This document shows, in pieces, positions 52,648 to 61,758 of a stretch of DNA of 64,000 nt. Position 1 is the first letter of the stretch. Every line of letters starts with the position of its first letter. The translations under genes were made by a program, and so were the position numbers. Where the stretch lies: contig NZ_LSSW01000006.1 of assembly GCF_001567565.1 (NCBI RefSeq), positions 62,001-126,000 on the forward strand, in the 5' to 3' direction. Source of the DNA: Ectopseudomonas composti (GTDB taxonomy: Bacteria; Pseudomonadota; Gammaproteobacteria; Pseudomonadales; Pseudomonadaceae). Below the pieces are notes generated by a model. It was not told the origin of the DNA and made no database searches. It was given only the letters and a program-made list of their open reading frames with translations.

Positions 52648-52752
52648 CCCCTCGCCCCTTTGGGGAGAGGGTTAGGGAGAGGGGAGAGCGGTTGACTTCG
52701 CGGTGTTTTCAGCCCTCTCCCCCGGCCCCTCGCCCATAAATGGGAGAGGGGA
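52648..52752. repeat. Inverted pair of GC-rich dispersed-repeat units
   Basis: CCCCTCGCCCCTTTGGGGAG begins the left unit, and the right unit reads back as CCCCTCTCCCATTTATGGGC on the other strand. Each contains its own hairpin, and the two are head to head. Such pyrimidine-rich units recur in many proteobacterial genomes. They separate the first and second genes of the transglutaminase operon and may cause polarity. Confidence 0.65.
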
Positions 52753-52790
52753 GCATCAAGCTGTACCGCCTTGCCACTGCCGAGCCTGCC

Positions 52791-55277
52791 ATGCACGACC
52801 TGCTAGCCGATTATCCGCCCCCTGCCGGGGCCTACCACGAACTGCTCGACGCCAAGGGCAACGTGCGCCCGCACTGGCGCCGCCTTTACGAGCAACTGGC
52901 GCGCAGCCGCCCGGAACACCTGGCGCAGCGCGAGGCCATGCTGGCGCGGCAGATTCAGGAGAACGGCGTCACCTACAACGTCTATGCCGACCCTGAAGGC
53001 GCGGATCGCCCGTGGGAGCTGGATCTGCTGCCCAACCTGATCCCGGCTGACGAGTGGCAGCAGATCGCCGCCGGCGTGGCGCAGCGTGCCACCTTGCTTA
53101 ACCGTGTGCTGGCCGATCTCTACGGCCCGCAGAAGCTGATCGCCGAAGGCCTGCTGCCGACCGAACTGGTGTTCGGCCACAACAATTTCCTCTGGCCCTG
53201 CCAGGGCATGCAGGCGCCGGGCGGTACCTGGCTGCATCTGTATGCGGTGGATCTGGCCCGCGCGCCGGACGGCCGCTGGTGGGTCACTGCCGACCGTACC
53301 CAGGCACCGTCGGGTGCAGGCTACGCGCTGGAGAACCGGCAGATCGTCTCGCGCGCCTTCCCCGAGCTGTACCGCGACCTGCGCGTGCAGTACCTGGCCG
53401 GCTTCTTCCGCACCCTGCAGGACACCCTGGCGCGCCAGGCCCCCAGTGGCGGCGAGACGCCGCTGGTGGTGCTGCTGACGCCGGGGCGCTTCAACGAAAG
53501 CTATTTCGAGCACCTGTACCTGGCGCGCCAGCTCGGCTACCCGCTGGTCGAAGGTAGCGACCTGACCGTGCGCAACGCCACCCTCTACCTCAAGACCCTG
53601 GCCGGTCTGCGCCGCGTGCACGCGGTGCTGCGTCGTCTCGACGACGATTATTGCGACCCGCTGGAGCTGCGCACCGATTCGGCGCTTGGCGTGCCCGGCC
53701 TGCTCGAAGCGGTGCGTCGTGGTCGCGTGCTGGTGGCCAATGCGCTGGGCAGTGGGGTGCTGGAGTCGCCTGGCTTGCCCGGTTTCCTGCCGGCGATCAG
53801 TGAACACCTGCTCGGCGAAGAGTTGCTGTTGCCGTCCATCGCCAGCTGGTGGTGCGGCGAGCCGCCGGTGCTGGACGAGGCACTGGAGAAGCTCGACCAA
53901 TTGCTGGTGCGTCCGGCGTTCCCCTCGCAGAGTTTCACCCCGGTGTTCGGCCGTGATCTGGACGAGGCGCAGCGCGCCAAGCTGGCCGCGCGCCTCAAGC
54001 TGCGCCCGTATGCCTACGTGGCGCAGGCGCGGGCCAAGCTGTCGCAGGCGCCGGTGTGGGATGGCAGTGGCTTGCAGCCGCGCGCCATCGGCATGCGCGT
54101 GTTCGCCGTGGCCAGCGCCGACGGCTATCGGGTAATGCCCGGTGGCCTGACCCGCGTCGCCGCCGAGGCCGATGCCGAGGTGGTGTCGATGCAGCGCGGC
54201 GGCGCGAGCAAGGACACCTGGGTGCTTGGCACTCGCCAGAGCGGTTCCGAACCCTGGCAGACGCAGCGCACTCTCGGCACTGCCGATCTGGTGCGCAGCG
54301 ACCCCTTCCTGCCCTCGCGCGTGGTGGAAAACCTGTTCTGGTTTGGCCGTTACGCCGAGCGCTGCGAGGGCAGTGCGCGCCTGCTGCGTATCATGCTGGC
54401 GCGCTACGTCGACGATGACGATGACCCACAGGCGCTGCAGAGCGCCCTCGCACTGGCGCAGGACCTGGGCCTGCTGGCTGATCCGGAAGAGGGCGAGCTG
54501 GAGGCGCGCCTGCTGCAGGCATTGCTCGGCAGTGATTGGCCCGCCAGCCTGCGCGCCAACCTGCAGCGCCTGCAATGGGCTGCCGGCAGCGTGCGCGGCA
54601 AGCTGTCCCAGGCCAACTGGCAGGCGCTGGTCGAGCTGCAGCGCGAGGCGCAACTGCTCGAAGACCAGCCGGCCGATTTCGGCGAGTTGCTGGACTTTCT
54701 CAACCGCCTGTTGATGTCGCTGGCGGCGCTTTCCGGTTTCGCCCTCGACGACATGACCCGCGACGACGGCTGGCGCTTTCTGATGTTCGGTCGCTACATC
54801 GAGCGCCTGCAGTTTCTCTGCGACAGTTTCGCCGGCTTCCTGCGCAGCGGCTCGGCTACCGACCAGTCGGCGCTGGAGTGGCTGTTGGAACTGGGCAACA
54901 GCAGCATCACCTACCGCACCCGCTACCTGGCCTCGGCGCAACTGATTCCGGTGCTCGATCTGCTCCTGCTGGACGAGCAGAACCCGCATGCGGTGCTGTT
55001 CCAGCTGCGTACCCTGTTGCGCTCGCTGCAGGGCGTCAGTGAACGTTTCGAACTGCCGGCCGAGCGCTACCTGGCGTATCTGGAGGAGCAGCTCACGGCC
55101 TTCAACCTGGCCAGCCTGGAAAACCCGTTGTTCGGCCCCGGCAGCACCCGTGCGGTGCTCGAGGGCCTGGCCGACCTGCTGGTGGCCATCAGCGAAGCCG
55201 CCGGAGCGGTATCCGATCACCTTGGGCTGCGCTTCTTCGCTCATGTCGATGTCAGCCAACGGACGCAATCCTCATGA
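52791..55277 (+). CDS. Circularly permuted ATP-grasp / alpha-E fusion protein
   Basis: The 828-residue protein joins a circularly permuted ATP-grasp ligase (about 1-480; NGVTYNVYADPEGADRPWELD, HLYAVDLARAPDGRWWVTADR, YPLVEGSDLTVRNATLYLKTL) to an alpha-E helical domain (about 503-825; SRVVENLFWFGRYAERCEGSA). The ATP-grasp probably forms an amide bond; many bacteria encode the two halves as separate genes. I chose ATG 52791 (MHDLLADYPPPAGAYHE); an upstream ATG at 52740 lies inside the GC-rich repeat. It overlaps the next gene by 4 bases (ATGA). Confidence 0.9.
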   Translation: MHDLLADYPPPAGAYHELLDAKGNVRPHWRRLYEQLARSRPEHLAQREAMLARQIQENGVTYNVYADPEGADRPWELDLLPNLIPADEWQQIAAGVAQRATLLNRVLADLYGPQKLIAEGLLPTELVFGHNNFLWPCQGMQAPGGTWLHLYAVDLARAPDGRWWVTADRTQAPSGAGYALENRQIVSRAFPELYRDLRVQYLAGFFRTLQDTLARQAPSGGETPLVVLLTPGRFNESYFEHLYLARQLGYPLVEGSDLTVRNATLYLKTLAGLRRVHAVLRRLDDDYCDPLELRTDSALGVPGLLEAVRRGRVLVANALGSGVLESPGLPGFLPAISEHLLGEELLLPSIASWWCGEPPVLDEALEKLDQLLVRPAFPSQSFTPVFGRDLDEAQRAKLAARLKLRPYAYVAQARAKLSQAPVWDGSGLQPRAIGMRVFAVASADGYRVMPGGLTRVAAEADAEVVSMQRGGASKDTWVLGTRQSGSEPWQTQRTLGTADLVRSDPFLPSRVVENLFWFGRYAERCEGSARLLRIMLARYVDDDDDPQALQSALALAQDLGLLADPEEGELEARLLQALLGSDWPASLRANLQRLQWAAGSVRGKLSQANWQALVELQREAQLLEDQPADFGELLDFLNRLLMSLAALSGFALDDMTRDDGWRFLMFGRYIERLQFLCDSFAGFLRSGSATDQSALEWLLELGNSSITYRTRYLASAQLIPVLDLLLLDEQNPHAVLFQLRTLLRSLQGVSERFELPAERYLAYLEEQLTAFNLASLENPLFGPGSTRAVLEGLADLLVAISEAAGAVSDHLGLRFFAHVDVSQRTQSS

Positions 55278-56170
55278 GCCGTGCGCTTTATCAGGTTCTT
55301 CACGACACCCATTACCGCTACTCGGCGCCGGTATCCCTGGCGCAGCAACTGGCGCATCTGTGGCCGCGCGAATGCCCCTGGCAGCGTTGTCAGGAAAAGC
55401 AGCTGCGCATCGACCCGCAGCCCTGCCAGCGCCGCGACGGCCTCGACGTGTTCGGCAACCCATTGACGCGCCTGGTTTTCGAGCGTCCGCACGAGGCGCT
55501 CAGCGTCAGTGCGCGGTTGCGCGTCGAGGTGCTGGCGCGCCCGCCTTTGGCTCTCGACGACTCGCCGAGCTGGGAAGCCGCCAGCGCGGCGCTCAGCTAC
55601 AGCGGCACACCTATGGAGCCGGCCTTGCTCGAGGCATCACGCTACCGTTTCGAGTCGCCCTATGTGCGCCTCAAACAGGTCTTCGCCGATTTCGCTGACG
55701 ACTGCTTCACCCCGGGCCGTCCGCTGTTGCAGGCCGGCCAGGCGTTGATGCAGAAGATCTTCGAGGAATTCAGCTTCGATGCCGCTGCCACCCAGGTCGC
55801 GACGCCACTGCTGCAGGTGCTGGAAGAGAAGCGCGGCGTCTGCCAGGACTTCGCCCACCTGATGCTCGCCTGCCTGCGCTCGCGCGGCCTCGCGGCGCGC
55901 TACGTCAGTGGCTACCTGCTGACCCAGCCGCCCCCCGGCCAGCCACGGCTGATCGGCGCGGATGCCTCGCACGCCTGGATCTCGCTGTATTGCCCGCGTC
56001 AGGGCTGGGTGGATTTCGATCCGACCAACAACGTGCGCCCGGCGCTGGAGCACATCACTCTGGCTTGGGGGCGGGATTTCTCCGACGTATCGCCGCTGCG
56101 CGGGGTGATCCTCGGTGGCGGCAGTCATGATCCCGAAGTGCAGGTAACGGTGCTGCCGCTGGCAGGATAG
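55274..56170 (+). CDS. Transglutaminase family protein
   Basis: The 298-residue protein has a beta N-terminal domain (YQVLHDTHYRYSAPVSLAQQ) and a transglutaminase/protease core with Cys190 (GVCQDFAHLML), His233 (SHAWISLY) and Asp249 (GWVDFDPTNN), all intact. It is the third gene of the operon and a distant paralogue of the N-terminus of the first. It has no signal peptide, so it should act in the cytoplasm on the amide products or substrates of the ATP-grasp. Confidence 0.92.
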   Translation: MSRALYQVLHDTHYRYSAPVSLAQQLAHLWPRECPWQRCQEKQLRIDPQPCQRRDGLDVFGNPLTRLVFERPHEALSVSARLRVEVLARPPLALDDSPSWEAASAALSYSGTPMEPALLEASRYRFESPYVRLKQVFADFADDCFTPGRPLLQAGQALMQKIFEEFSFDAAATQVATPLLQVLEEKRGVCQDFAHLMLACLRSRGLAARYVSGYLLTQPPPGQPRLIGADASHAWISLYCPRQGWVDFDPTNNVRPALEHITLAWGRDFSDVSPLRGVILGGGSHDPEVQVTVLPLAG

Positions 56171-56486
56171 TGGGGCGGCAGTTGTACACGGAATCTGTGG
56201 GTAACTCTGTACACAAATTCTGGAGCAAGCGCTGCAAACCTGTGGTTTCGGGCCTTTCAGGGGATTGTTCAGCTTTTCGCCAGGCAGACGAAATAGACTG
56301 GGGCTGGGCAGAAAAAATCAATGAAACCATAGGCTTGCCCGGTTCGCTCGGACGAAGCTGGCGCGCTCTGCAGTAGTCATGCGCTTATCCACGAAAAGTG
56401 TGGAGCAACCTGTGGATAAGCTTGGGGGCAATGCTTGCAGGCGGCGTGAACCAAGGGCTGCAGAGCATTGCGCGCGCTTTGATCGT
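56171..56486. other. Gene-free convergent gap with three DnaA-box-like sites
   Basis: This 316-bp gap lies between convergent genes. TGTGGGTAA (56196-56204) and TTATCCACG (56385-56393) each differ by one base from the DnaA consensus TTATCCACA or its complement, and TGTGGATAA (56411-56419) is an exact match. I see no gene, RNA or T-run terminator. Confidence 0.5.
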
Positions 56487-57422
56487 CTACTCGGTTTTGG
56501 CTGGGCGGACAGCCTGCCACAGCCGGCCGGCCAGGTTGACCAGAGGTAGCGTCAGCAGGCCGGCCAGGATGCCGAGCAAGGCATGGAGCAGGGTGGGCAC
56601 GATCAGCGCCAGCCAGTGCCCGGCATCGCGTGCGACCCACTCAGCGGCGTGATGAACGGCCGCCTCTACTGGCGGCAGGCCATGGCTGAGGATGCCGCCA
56701 CCGACCATGAACATCGCTGCGGTACCAACCACCGAAAGCGTCTTCATCAGCCAGGGCGCCAGGCCCAGGATGCCGCGACCACAGGCCTGGGCGAACGCGC
56801 TGGCACGCTGGCTGAGGTAGAGGCCGGCGTCGTCCAGTTTGACGATCCCGGCGACCAGTCCGTAGACGCCTGCTGTCATCACCAGCGCGATGCCGCTGAG
56901 CACCAGTAGCTGATTGATAAAACTGGCAGTCGCCACCGTACCCAGGGTGATGGCGATGATTTCCGCCGAGAGGATGAAGTCGGTACGCACGGCGCCACGA
57001 ATCTTGTCGCGTTCGAACGCCACCAGATCGACCTCGGGGTCGGCGATGGCCTCCAGGCGCGCCTGCTTGTCATCATCCTGGTGGCGGTGCAGCAGCTTGT
57101 GCACGAGTTTTTCTGCACCCTCGAAGCAGAGGAACAGGCCGCCGAGCATCAGCAGTGGCACCACCAGCCAAGGCGCCACGGCGCTGATCAGCAGTGCCGC
57201 AGGCACCAGGATCGCCTTGTTCAGCAGCGAGCCCTTGGCTACAGCCCAGACCACCGGCAGCTCGCGGTCGGCGCGCACTCCGGTGACCTGCTGGGCATTG
57301 AGCGCGAGATCGTCACCCAGCACGCCGGCAGTCTTGCGCGCGGCGACCTTGGTCATGGTGGCGACATCGTCGAGTACGGTGCTGATATCGTCGATCAGCG
57401 CGAGCAGGCTGCTTCCGGCCAT
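56487..57422 (-). CDS. DUF808 (YedI-like) membrane protein
   Basis: The 311-residue protein begins [20 protein letters not shown] and keeps the family's early segment [22 protein letters not shown]; four or more hydrophobic helices follow ([45 protein letters not shown]). The function is unknown. I chose ATG 57422; thirteen more in-frame residues exist upstream but are not family-like. Confidence 0.88.
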   Translation of the reverse strand: MAGSSLLALIDDISTVLDDVATMTKVAARKTAGVLGDDLALNAQQVTGVRADRELPVVWAVAKGSLLNKAILVPAALLISAVAPWLVVPLLMLGGLFLCFEGAEKLVHKLLHRHQDDDKQARLEAIADPEVDLVAFERDKIRGAVRTDFILSAEIIAITLGTVATASFINQLLVLSGIALVMTAGVYGLVAGIVKLDDAGLYLSQRASAFAQACGRGILGLAPWLMKTLSVVGTAAMFMVGGGILSHGLPPVEAAVHHAAEWVARDAGHWLALIVPTLLHALLGILAGLLTLPLVNLAGRLWQAVRPAKTE

Positions 57423-57485
57423 GTTACGGCTTCCTTGGTGGAGGGCCGCAGAGCGTAGCATTGTGTTACATCCCTGCGTACCGGC

Positions 57486-58073
57486 TCAGACGGGCGAGCG
57501 ATCCACCCACTTTGGCGCCACGCTGGGGCTCCACTCGCTCAGGGCGTCGAGCAGATGGCGTGGGCTATCGGCAATCTGCAGCATGTCGCGGTGCTGCGGG
57601 CGGACGAAGCGCTCGGCGACCAGGTGATCGAGAAAATCGCCAAGCTTGCTGTAGAAACCGTTGACCTCCAGTAAGCCCAGTGGCTTGGCGTGATAGCCCA
57701 GTTGGCCCCAGGTCCATACCTCGAACAATTCTTCCAGGGTGCCGAGGCCGCCGGGCAGGGCAATGAAGGCGTCGGCCAGCTCGGCCATGCGCGCCTTGCG
57801 CGCGTGCATGCCATCCACCACTTCCAGGCAGGTCAGGCCACGATGGCCGATCTCCGCACGCTCCAGGCTCTGCGGAATGATGCCGATCACCTCGCCGCCG
57901 GCGTTGAGGGCCGCATCGGCTACCACGCCCATCAGGCCGACGGCGCCGCCGCCATAGATCAGGCGCAGGCCGCGCTCGGCCAGGTGCAGGCCAAGCGCTT
58001 CGGCCGCTTCACGGTAGATGGGGCTGGCGCCAGGACTGGCACCACAGAAGACACAGACGCTACGCAGGGTCAT
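57486..58073 (-). CDS. LOG family nucleotide 5'-monophosphate nucleosidase
   Basis: The 195-residue protein has the Rossmann start [20 protein letters not shown] and the catalytic motif [14 protein letters not shown] (PGGxGTxxE) with the upstream arginine in [16 protein letters not shown] proteins release ribose 5-phosphate from cytokinin ribotides; bacterial versions often act on AMP or other nucleotides. It lies 63 bp from the DUF808 gene in the same direction. Confidence 0.92.
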   Translation of the reverse strand: MTLRSVCVFCGASPGASPIYREAAEALGLHLAERGLRLIYGGGAVGLMGVVADAALNAGGEVIGIIPQSLERAEIGHRGLTCLEVVDGMHARKARMAELADAFIALPGGLGTLEELFEVWTWGQLGYHAKPLGLLEVNGFYSKLGDFLDHLVAERFVRPQHRDMLQIADSPRHLLDALSEWSPSVAPKWVDRSPV

Positions 58074-58133
58074 GAACAGGCTCCTCGACTGAAGCCGTCA
58101 AGGGTAACCGGGGCGCAGCGGCGCGACCAAGAG

Positions 58134-58211
58134 TCAGTGGCGCGTATCAATGCCGCAGGTGGCGCAGGCGTAGCTGGCGAGCAGTTGCTTTAGCAGGTCG
58201 TTGAGGTGCAT
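58134..58211 (-). CDS. Possible 25-residue Cys-containing microprotein
   Basis: The minus-strand ATG at 58211 opens MHLNDLLKQLLASYACATCG, then IDTRH and TGA. AGGAAG lies 7 bases before the ATG, ideal spacing. The peptide is an amphipathic helix followed by CxxC, which could bind metal. It is between the LysE and LOG genes. It may equally be a leader ORF or chance. Confidence 0.4.
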   Translation of the reverse strand: MHLNDLLKQLLASYACATCGIDTRH

Positions 58212-58310
58212 GGCGCGGCTTCCTGACGCGGGGACATGTGTTTCAGGCTAGTCCGCTTGCTGGCGCCGCGCCGTTAAATTGTTTCGATGATGGCGATAGA
58301 CGCACTGCGA

Positions 58311-58925
58311 TCAGACCAATTTCATCGCACTCATGCCGGCCAGGCCCAGCAACGCCGCGCCGCAGGCGGCGTAGGTGAGGCGGTGCCAGAGCAGCGAAGC
58401 GGCGCGGCGGAACCAGTCCACCAGGCCCGCGCAGATGAAGCACCAGAGCACCGAAGAGACCATGAAACCGGCGAAGAACACCGCCAGATGGGTGGGTGTC
58501 GGCTGAGCGACGCCGATGGCCGCCATCGCGCCTCCCATGGCGGCCCAGTAAACGATGTTCTGCGGATTGGTCAGCGACAGCGCGGCACCGGCCGCGAAGG
58601 CGCCGCCAGCAGCTAACTGGACATCCTCGCTGGGTTGCGGCGGACGGTGAGCATCGCGCAGCGACTGATAGCCGAGCCAGGCCAGATACAGGGCACTGGC
58701 CAGCGTCAGCGGATAGCGAATCTGCGCACTGTCGAGCAGCAGTGCCAGCCCGGTTAGGCCGATCGCGGCCCAGGTGGCGTCGCCTACCAGTGAACCGATC
58801 TGCACCAGCAGCGCAGGTCTGTAGCCGTCACGCAGGCCGCGGCGCAGGGTCTCGCTGAAAACGGCACCGGGAGCTGCGTTGAATACGAAGCCGAGCAGCA
58901 TGGCGGCGAGGAAAAAGCTGAACAT
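58311..58925 (-). CDS. LysE/RhtB family exporter
   Basis: The 204-residue polytopic protein starts MFSFFLAAMLLGFVFNAAPG and has the family motif GAVFSETLRRGLRDGYRPALLVQIG; six hydrophobic segments are visible. The family exports amino acids and related compounds. The substrate here is unknown. It is followed on its upstream side by the AT-rich gap at 58.9-59.45 kb. Confidence 0.88.
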   Translation of the reverse strand: MFSFFLAAMLLGFVFNAAPGAVFSETLRRGLRDGYRPALLVQIGSLVGDATWAAIGLTGLALLLDSAQIRYPLTLASALYLAWLGYQSLRDAHRPPQPSEDVQLAAGGAFAAGAALSLTNPQNIVYWAAMGGAMAAIGVAQPTPTHLAVFFAGFMVSSVLWCFICAGLVDWFRRAASLLWHRLTYAACGAALLGLAGMSAMKLV

Positions 58926-59452
58926 GGAGCGTCCTTACTAGGCAGGGAAAAGAAGCCTAATTGGCTTAGCAGGCAGCATGCCAGTCTGAAAAATAAAGTT
59001 TTCCACGAAGGCTGTGGGAATAGTTGTGGATAAGCTGGTGGTGTCTGGCTGTAGCGCTTGTATCACACCGTTCTCGGCTTGCTGGTGAAGATTTGAGCAG
59101 TGGGTTTTTTCCTTTGTATACAGAGGCTTGACAGTTTTTAGCGAAGCTGTAGACGCGCTTCGTATTTGTCCACGGCAGCTGTGGGTGATGTTGTGGGTAA
59201 CTTATGTACCTATTGCTGCAGGCCACGAATGAAGCAGGCTTCAGCGCTTTGCTGGAATTTTGATCAAGGCTGTTCGAAGCGATTTTGGGTTGAGGTAGAG
59301 GGGGTTTTGTCCAGCTTTTTTTGGGCGCAGCAGCAGAGCTGAGTGGATTATCCCCGGATGCTGTTGATCATGTTGTGGATAAGCTGGTGATAGATCGCGT
59401 TGCTTGCCACGGCGGCAGGGCTCTCGGCCGCCGTGTTGGTCTTCTTCTCGGC
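58926..59452. other. 527-bp gene-free AT-rich stretch with repeated DnaA-box motif
   Basis: No gene is evident. GTTGTGGATAAGCTGGTG occurs twice as an 18-bp direct repeat (59023-59040 and 59372-59389), each holding a perfect DnaA box in the same orientation; TGTGGGTAA (59192-59200) is a one-mismatch box between them. T-runs occur at 59103-59109 and 59324-59332. The stretch is clearly less GC-rich than its flanks. Confidence 0.55.
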
Positions 59453-60361
59453 TTATTCGCTGGGTAGCGTACTCAGTTGCGTGGAGCGGCCGAGCAGCTG
59501 CAGCGCGCGATCCGGGTAGTCGGTGATCAGACCATTGGCACCCATTTCCAGTAGTTGGCGCATGCCGGGTTGCTCGTTGATCGTCCCCAGGTACACGTGC
59601 AGGCCGCGAGCCTGGGCATTGCGAAGCAGACGCGGCGTAGCCAGGTTCATGTGCGGCTGGGCAATCTGCAACACCGAGTAGGACGGTGACAGCAGGTCGC
59701 TCAGCCCCAGCCAGTTCAGGGTTTGCAACAGGCGCAGCGAGATCGGTCCGCCCGCCGTCGCGACCTCTGGGCAAAGTTGGCGAAAACGCTGCAGGCTGCG
59801 TTCATGAGCGCTGGCCACGATGACGCGGTCGAGTTGGTCGTAGGCCGCCAGCATCTCGCAGAGCACGGCCTCCATGCCGACATCGGGCACCTTGATTTCC
59901 AGCATCTTGGGTGTCAGCGGAAAACGTTCGAACACCTCGTCCAGCGCCGCGATGCGTGTGCCCTGGCCTCGGTAGGGATAACTCTGGCCGCCGTCGGCCG
60001 TCCAGGTGTAGCCGGCGTCGAGCGCTTGCAGCTCGGCGAGGCTGAAATGCGCGACCTCGCCCTGGCCATTGGTGGTGCGTTCCAGGGTGTCGTCGTGGAT
60101 CAGCACCAGCCTGGCGTCCTGGCTCAGCTGCAGATCCATTTCCAGCATGTCGACGCCAAGGGCAGTGGCGCGCTCGAAGGCGAACAGGGTGTTCTCGGGC
60201 CACAGGCCCATGCCGCCACGATGGGCGATGACCAGCGGGCGCTGGCCGAGATCTTCGAGCAGCGCAGGCGTGCTCGCCGGTTTGCTGATCAGTGCCAGTA
60301 GCAGCGTGACGCCGCCGATCAGCAGCAGTGGAGCGATCAGAAATCGAGTGAGGCGCAGCAT
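59453..60361 (-). CDS. Glycerophosphodiester phosphodiesterase, membrane-anchored
   Basis: The 302-residue protein has an N-terminal membrane anchor (LTRFLIAPLLLIGGVTLLLALI) and a GDPD TIM barrel: VIAHRGGMGLWPENTL, DMLEMDLQLSQDARLVLIHD and DDTLERTTNGQG carry the catalytic and metal-binding residues, and the C-terminus has NGLITDYPDRAL. It cleaves glycerophosphodiesters to glycerol 3-phosphate and an alcohol, probably in the periplasm. I chose ATG 60361 because upstream in-frame sequence is not protein-like. Confidence 0.92.
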   Translation of the reverse strand: MLRLTRFLIAPLLLIGGVTLLLALISKPASTPALLEDLGQRPLVIAHRGGMGLWPENTLFAFERATALGVDMLEMDLQLSQDARLVLIHDDTLERTTNGQGEVAHFSLAELQALDAGYTWTADGGQSYPYRGQGTRIAALDEVFERFPLTPKMLEIKVPDVGMEAVLCEMLAAYDQLDRVIVASAHERSLQRFRQLCPEVATAGGPISLRLLQTLNWLGLSDLLSPSYSVLQIAQPHMNLATPRLLRNAQARGLHVYLGTINEQPGMRQLLEMGANGLITDYPDRALQLLGRSTQLSTLPSE

Positions 60362-60436
60362 GGGGCAAGGTCTCGAAACCGGTTCGGGACTTTGTGCCCC
60401 AGTAAAGGGGCATTGGCAAGCGTTGTGGTTCTTGGG

Positions 60437-60486
60437 GCGCCGAGCCCGGCGCGGCGATGTGCGGCGCACCCTATCCCTCAGGGTGC
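60437..60486. repeat. REP-like hairpins between GDPD and hupE genes
   Basis: GCGCCG-AGCC-CGGCGC (60437-60452) and GCACCCT-ATCCCTC-AGGGTGC (60466-60486) are adjacent GC-rich hairpins. This resembles pseudomonad REP sequence but I have no second copy in the window to compare. Confidence 0.45.
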
Positions 60487-60530
60487 ACCATGCGCGGCAC
60501 CGTACCGCTTGGCAGAGAAGTTACCCGCGC

Positions 60531-61103
60531 TCAGCTGGCCAGCAACCAGACACCGGTTGCTGCCGAGGCGGCACCGACGATGCGCACCAGCGGCGCCGCC
60601 GCTTGTGGCAGGAAGCGCACCAGCGCGAAGCCGATGGCGTGCAGGGCTGCGGTGGCGAAGATGAAGCCGGTGGCGTAGCCGAAGGGGCTGGCCAGGTCCG
60701 GCAGCTCCAGCCCGTGGGCGACGCCATGGGTCAAGGCGAAGAGGGCGGTCAATGCCATGGATACTGCCATCGGCAAACGCGCGGCCACGGCCACCAGCAG
60801 GCCGAAAGCCAGCACCGAGCCGGCGATGCCGGTTTCCATCAGCGGCATCTGCACGCCAGCGAAACCGAGCAAACCGCCGATCAGCATGCTGCCGACGAAG
60901 GTCAGCGGCAGTGCCCAGCGCGCCGCGCCGCTTTGCTGAGCGGCCCACAGGCCGACGGCGAGCATCGCCAGCAGGTGATCCAGACCGAACACCGGGTGGG
61001 CCAGGCCGGCCATCAGGCCGGACTCACCGTGCCCGGGGTGGGCGAAGGCCAGCGCGGGGGTGCAGAACAGGGCGATGGCGTAGAGGGTTTTGCGCAGATT
61101 CAT
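60531..61103 (-). CDS. ureJ: HupE/UreJ family nickel permease
   Basis: The 190-residue protein has a signal-like N-terminus (YAIALFCTPALAFA), then the conserved His-rich segment AHPGHGESGLMAGLAHPVFG and GLDHLLAM, with six hydrophobic helices. HupE/UreJ proteins import nickel. It follows ureG by 24 bp, so nickel uptake and urease maturation are co-transcribed. Confidence 0.92.
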   Translation of the reverse strand: MNLRKTLYAIALFCTPALAFAHPGHGESGLMAGLAHPVFGLDHLLAMLAVGLWAAQQSGAARWALPLTFVGSMLIGGLLGFAGVQMPLMETGIAGSVLAFGLLVAVAARLPMAVSMALTALFALTHGVAHGLELPDLASPFGYATGFIFATAALHAIGFALVRFLPQAAAPLVRIVGAASAATGVWLLAS

Positions 61104-61127
61104 GAGCTTCTTTCTCCTTGACGGGAA

Positions 61128-61742
61128 TCAGGCCGCGCTGAGCATGCCTTGGCGTTCGATGAAGGCGATGATCTCGTCGAGACCCTGGCCAACTTTCTGG
61201 TTGCTGAAGACGAAGGGTTTGTCGCCGCGCATCTTCAGGGTGTCGCGTTCCATGACCTCCAGCGAGGCGCCGACCATCGGGGCCAGGTCGACCTTGTTGA
61301 TCACCAGCAGGTCGGATTTGCAGATGCCGGGGCCGCCCTTGCGCGGCAGCTTGTCGCCGGCCGATACGTCGATCACGTACAGGGTCAGATCGGACAGCTC
61401 GGGGCTGAAGGTGGCGGAGAGGTTGTCACCGCCGGACTCGACGATGATCAGGTCCAGACCCGGGAAGCGGCGGTTGAGTTGTTCCACGGCTTCCAGGTTG
61501 ATCGAGGCGTCTTCGCGGATGGCGGTGTGCGGGCAGCCGCCGGTTTCCACGCCGATGATGCGTTCGGGTTCCAGCGCCTCGTTGCGCACCAGGAACTGGG
61601 CGTCTTCCTGGGTGTAGATGTCGTTGGTGACCACGGCGATGTTGTAGCGCTCGCGCAGGGCGCGGCACAGGGCCAGGGTCAGGGCGGTCTTGCCGGAACC
61701 GACCGGGCCGCCGATGCCGACACGCAGGGGTTGGCTGTTCAT
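61128..61742 (-). CDS. ureG: Urease accessory GTPase UreG
   Basis: The 204-residue GTPase delivers nickel to urease with UreE and UreF. P-loop: [18 protein letters not shown]; Walker B/metal region: [18 protein letters not shown] with the conserved CPH motif; [13 protein letters not shown]. The start is ATG 61742 (MNSQPLRVG). It lies 16 bp after ureF. Confidence 0.97.
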   Translation of the reverse strand: MNSQPLRVGIGGPVGSGKTALTLALCRALRERYNIAVVTNDIYTQEDAQFLVRNEALEPERIIGVETGGCPHTAIREDASINLEAVEQLNRRFPGLDLIIVESGGDNLSATFSPELSDLTLYVIDVSAGDKLPRKGGPGICKSDLLVINKVDLAPMVGASLEVMERDTLKMRGDKPFVFSNQKVGQGLDEIIAFIERQGMLSAA

Positions 61743-61758
61743 TTGCTGTTGTTCCTCG

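Noticed and set aside
56196..59382. Chromosomal origin of replication
   Set aside because: No dnaA, dnaN, rpmH or parAB nearby, and the boxes are spread over several kb rather than clustered beside an unwinding element.
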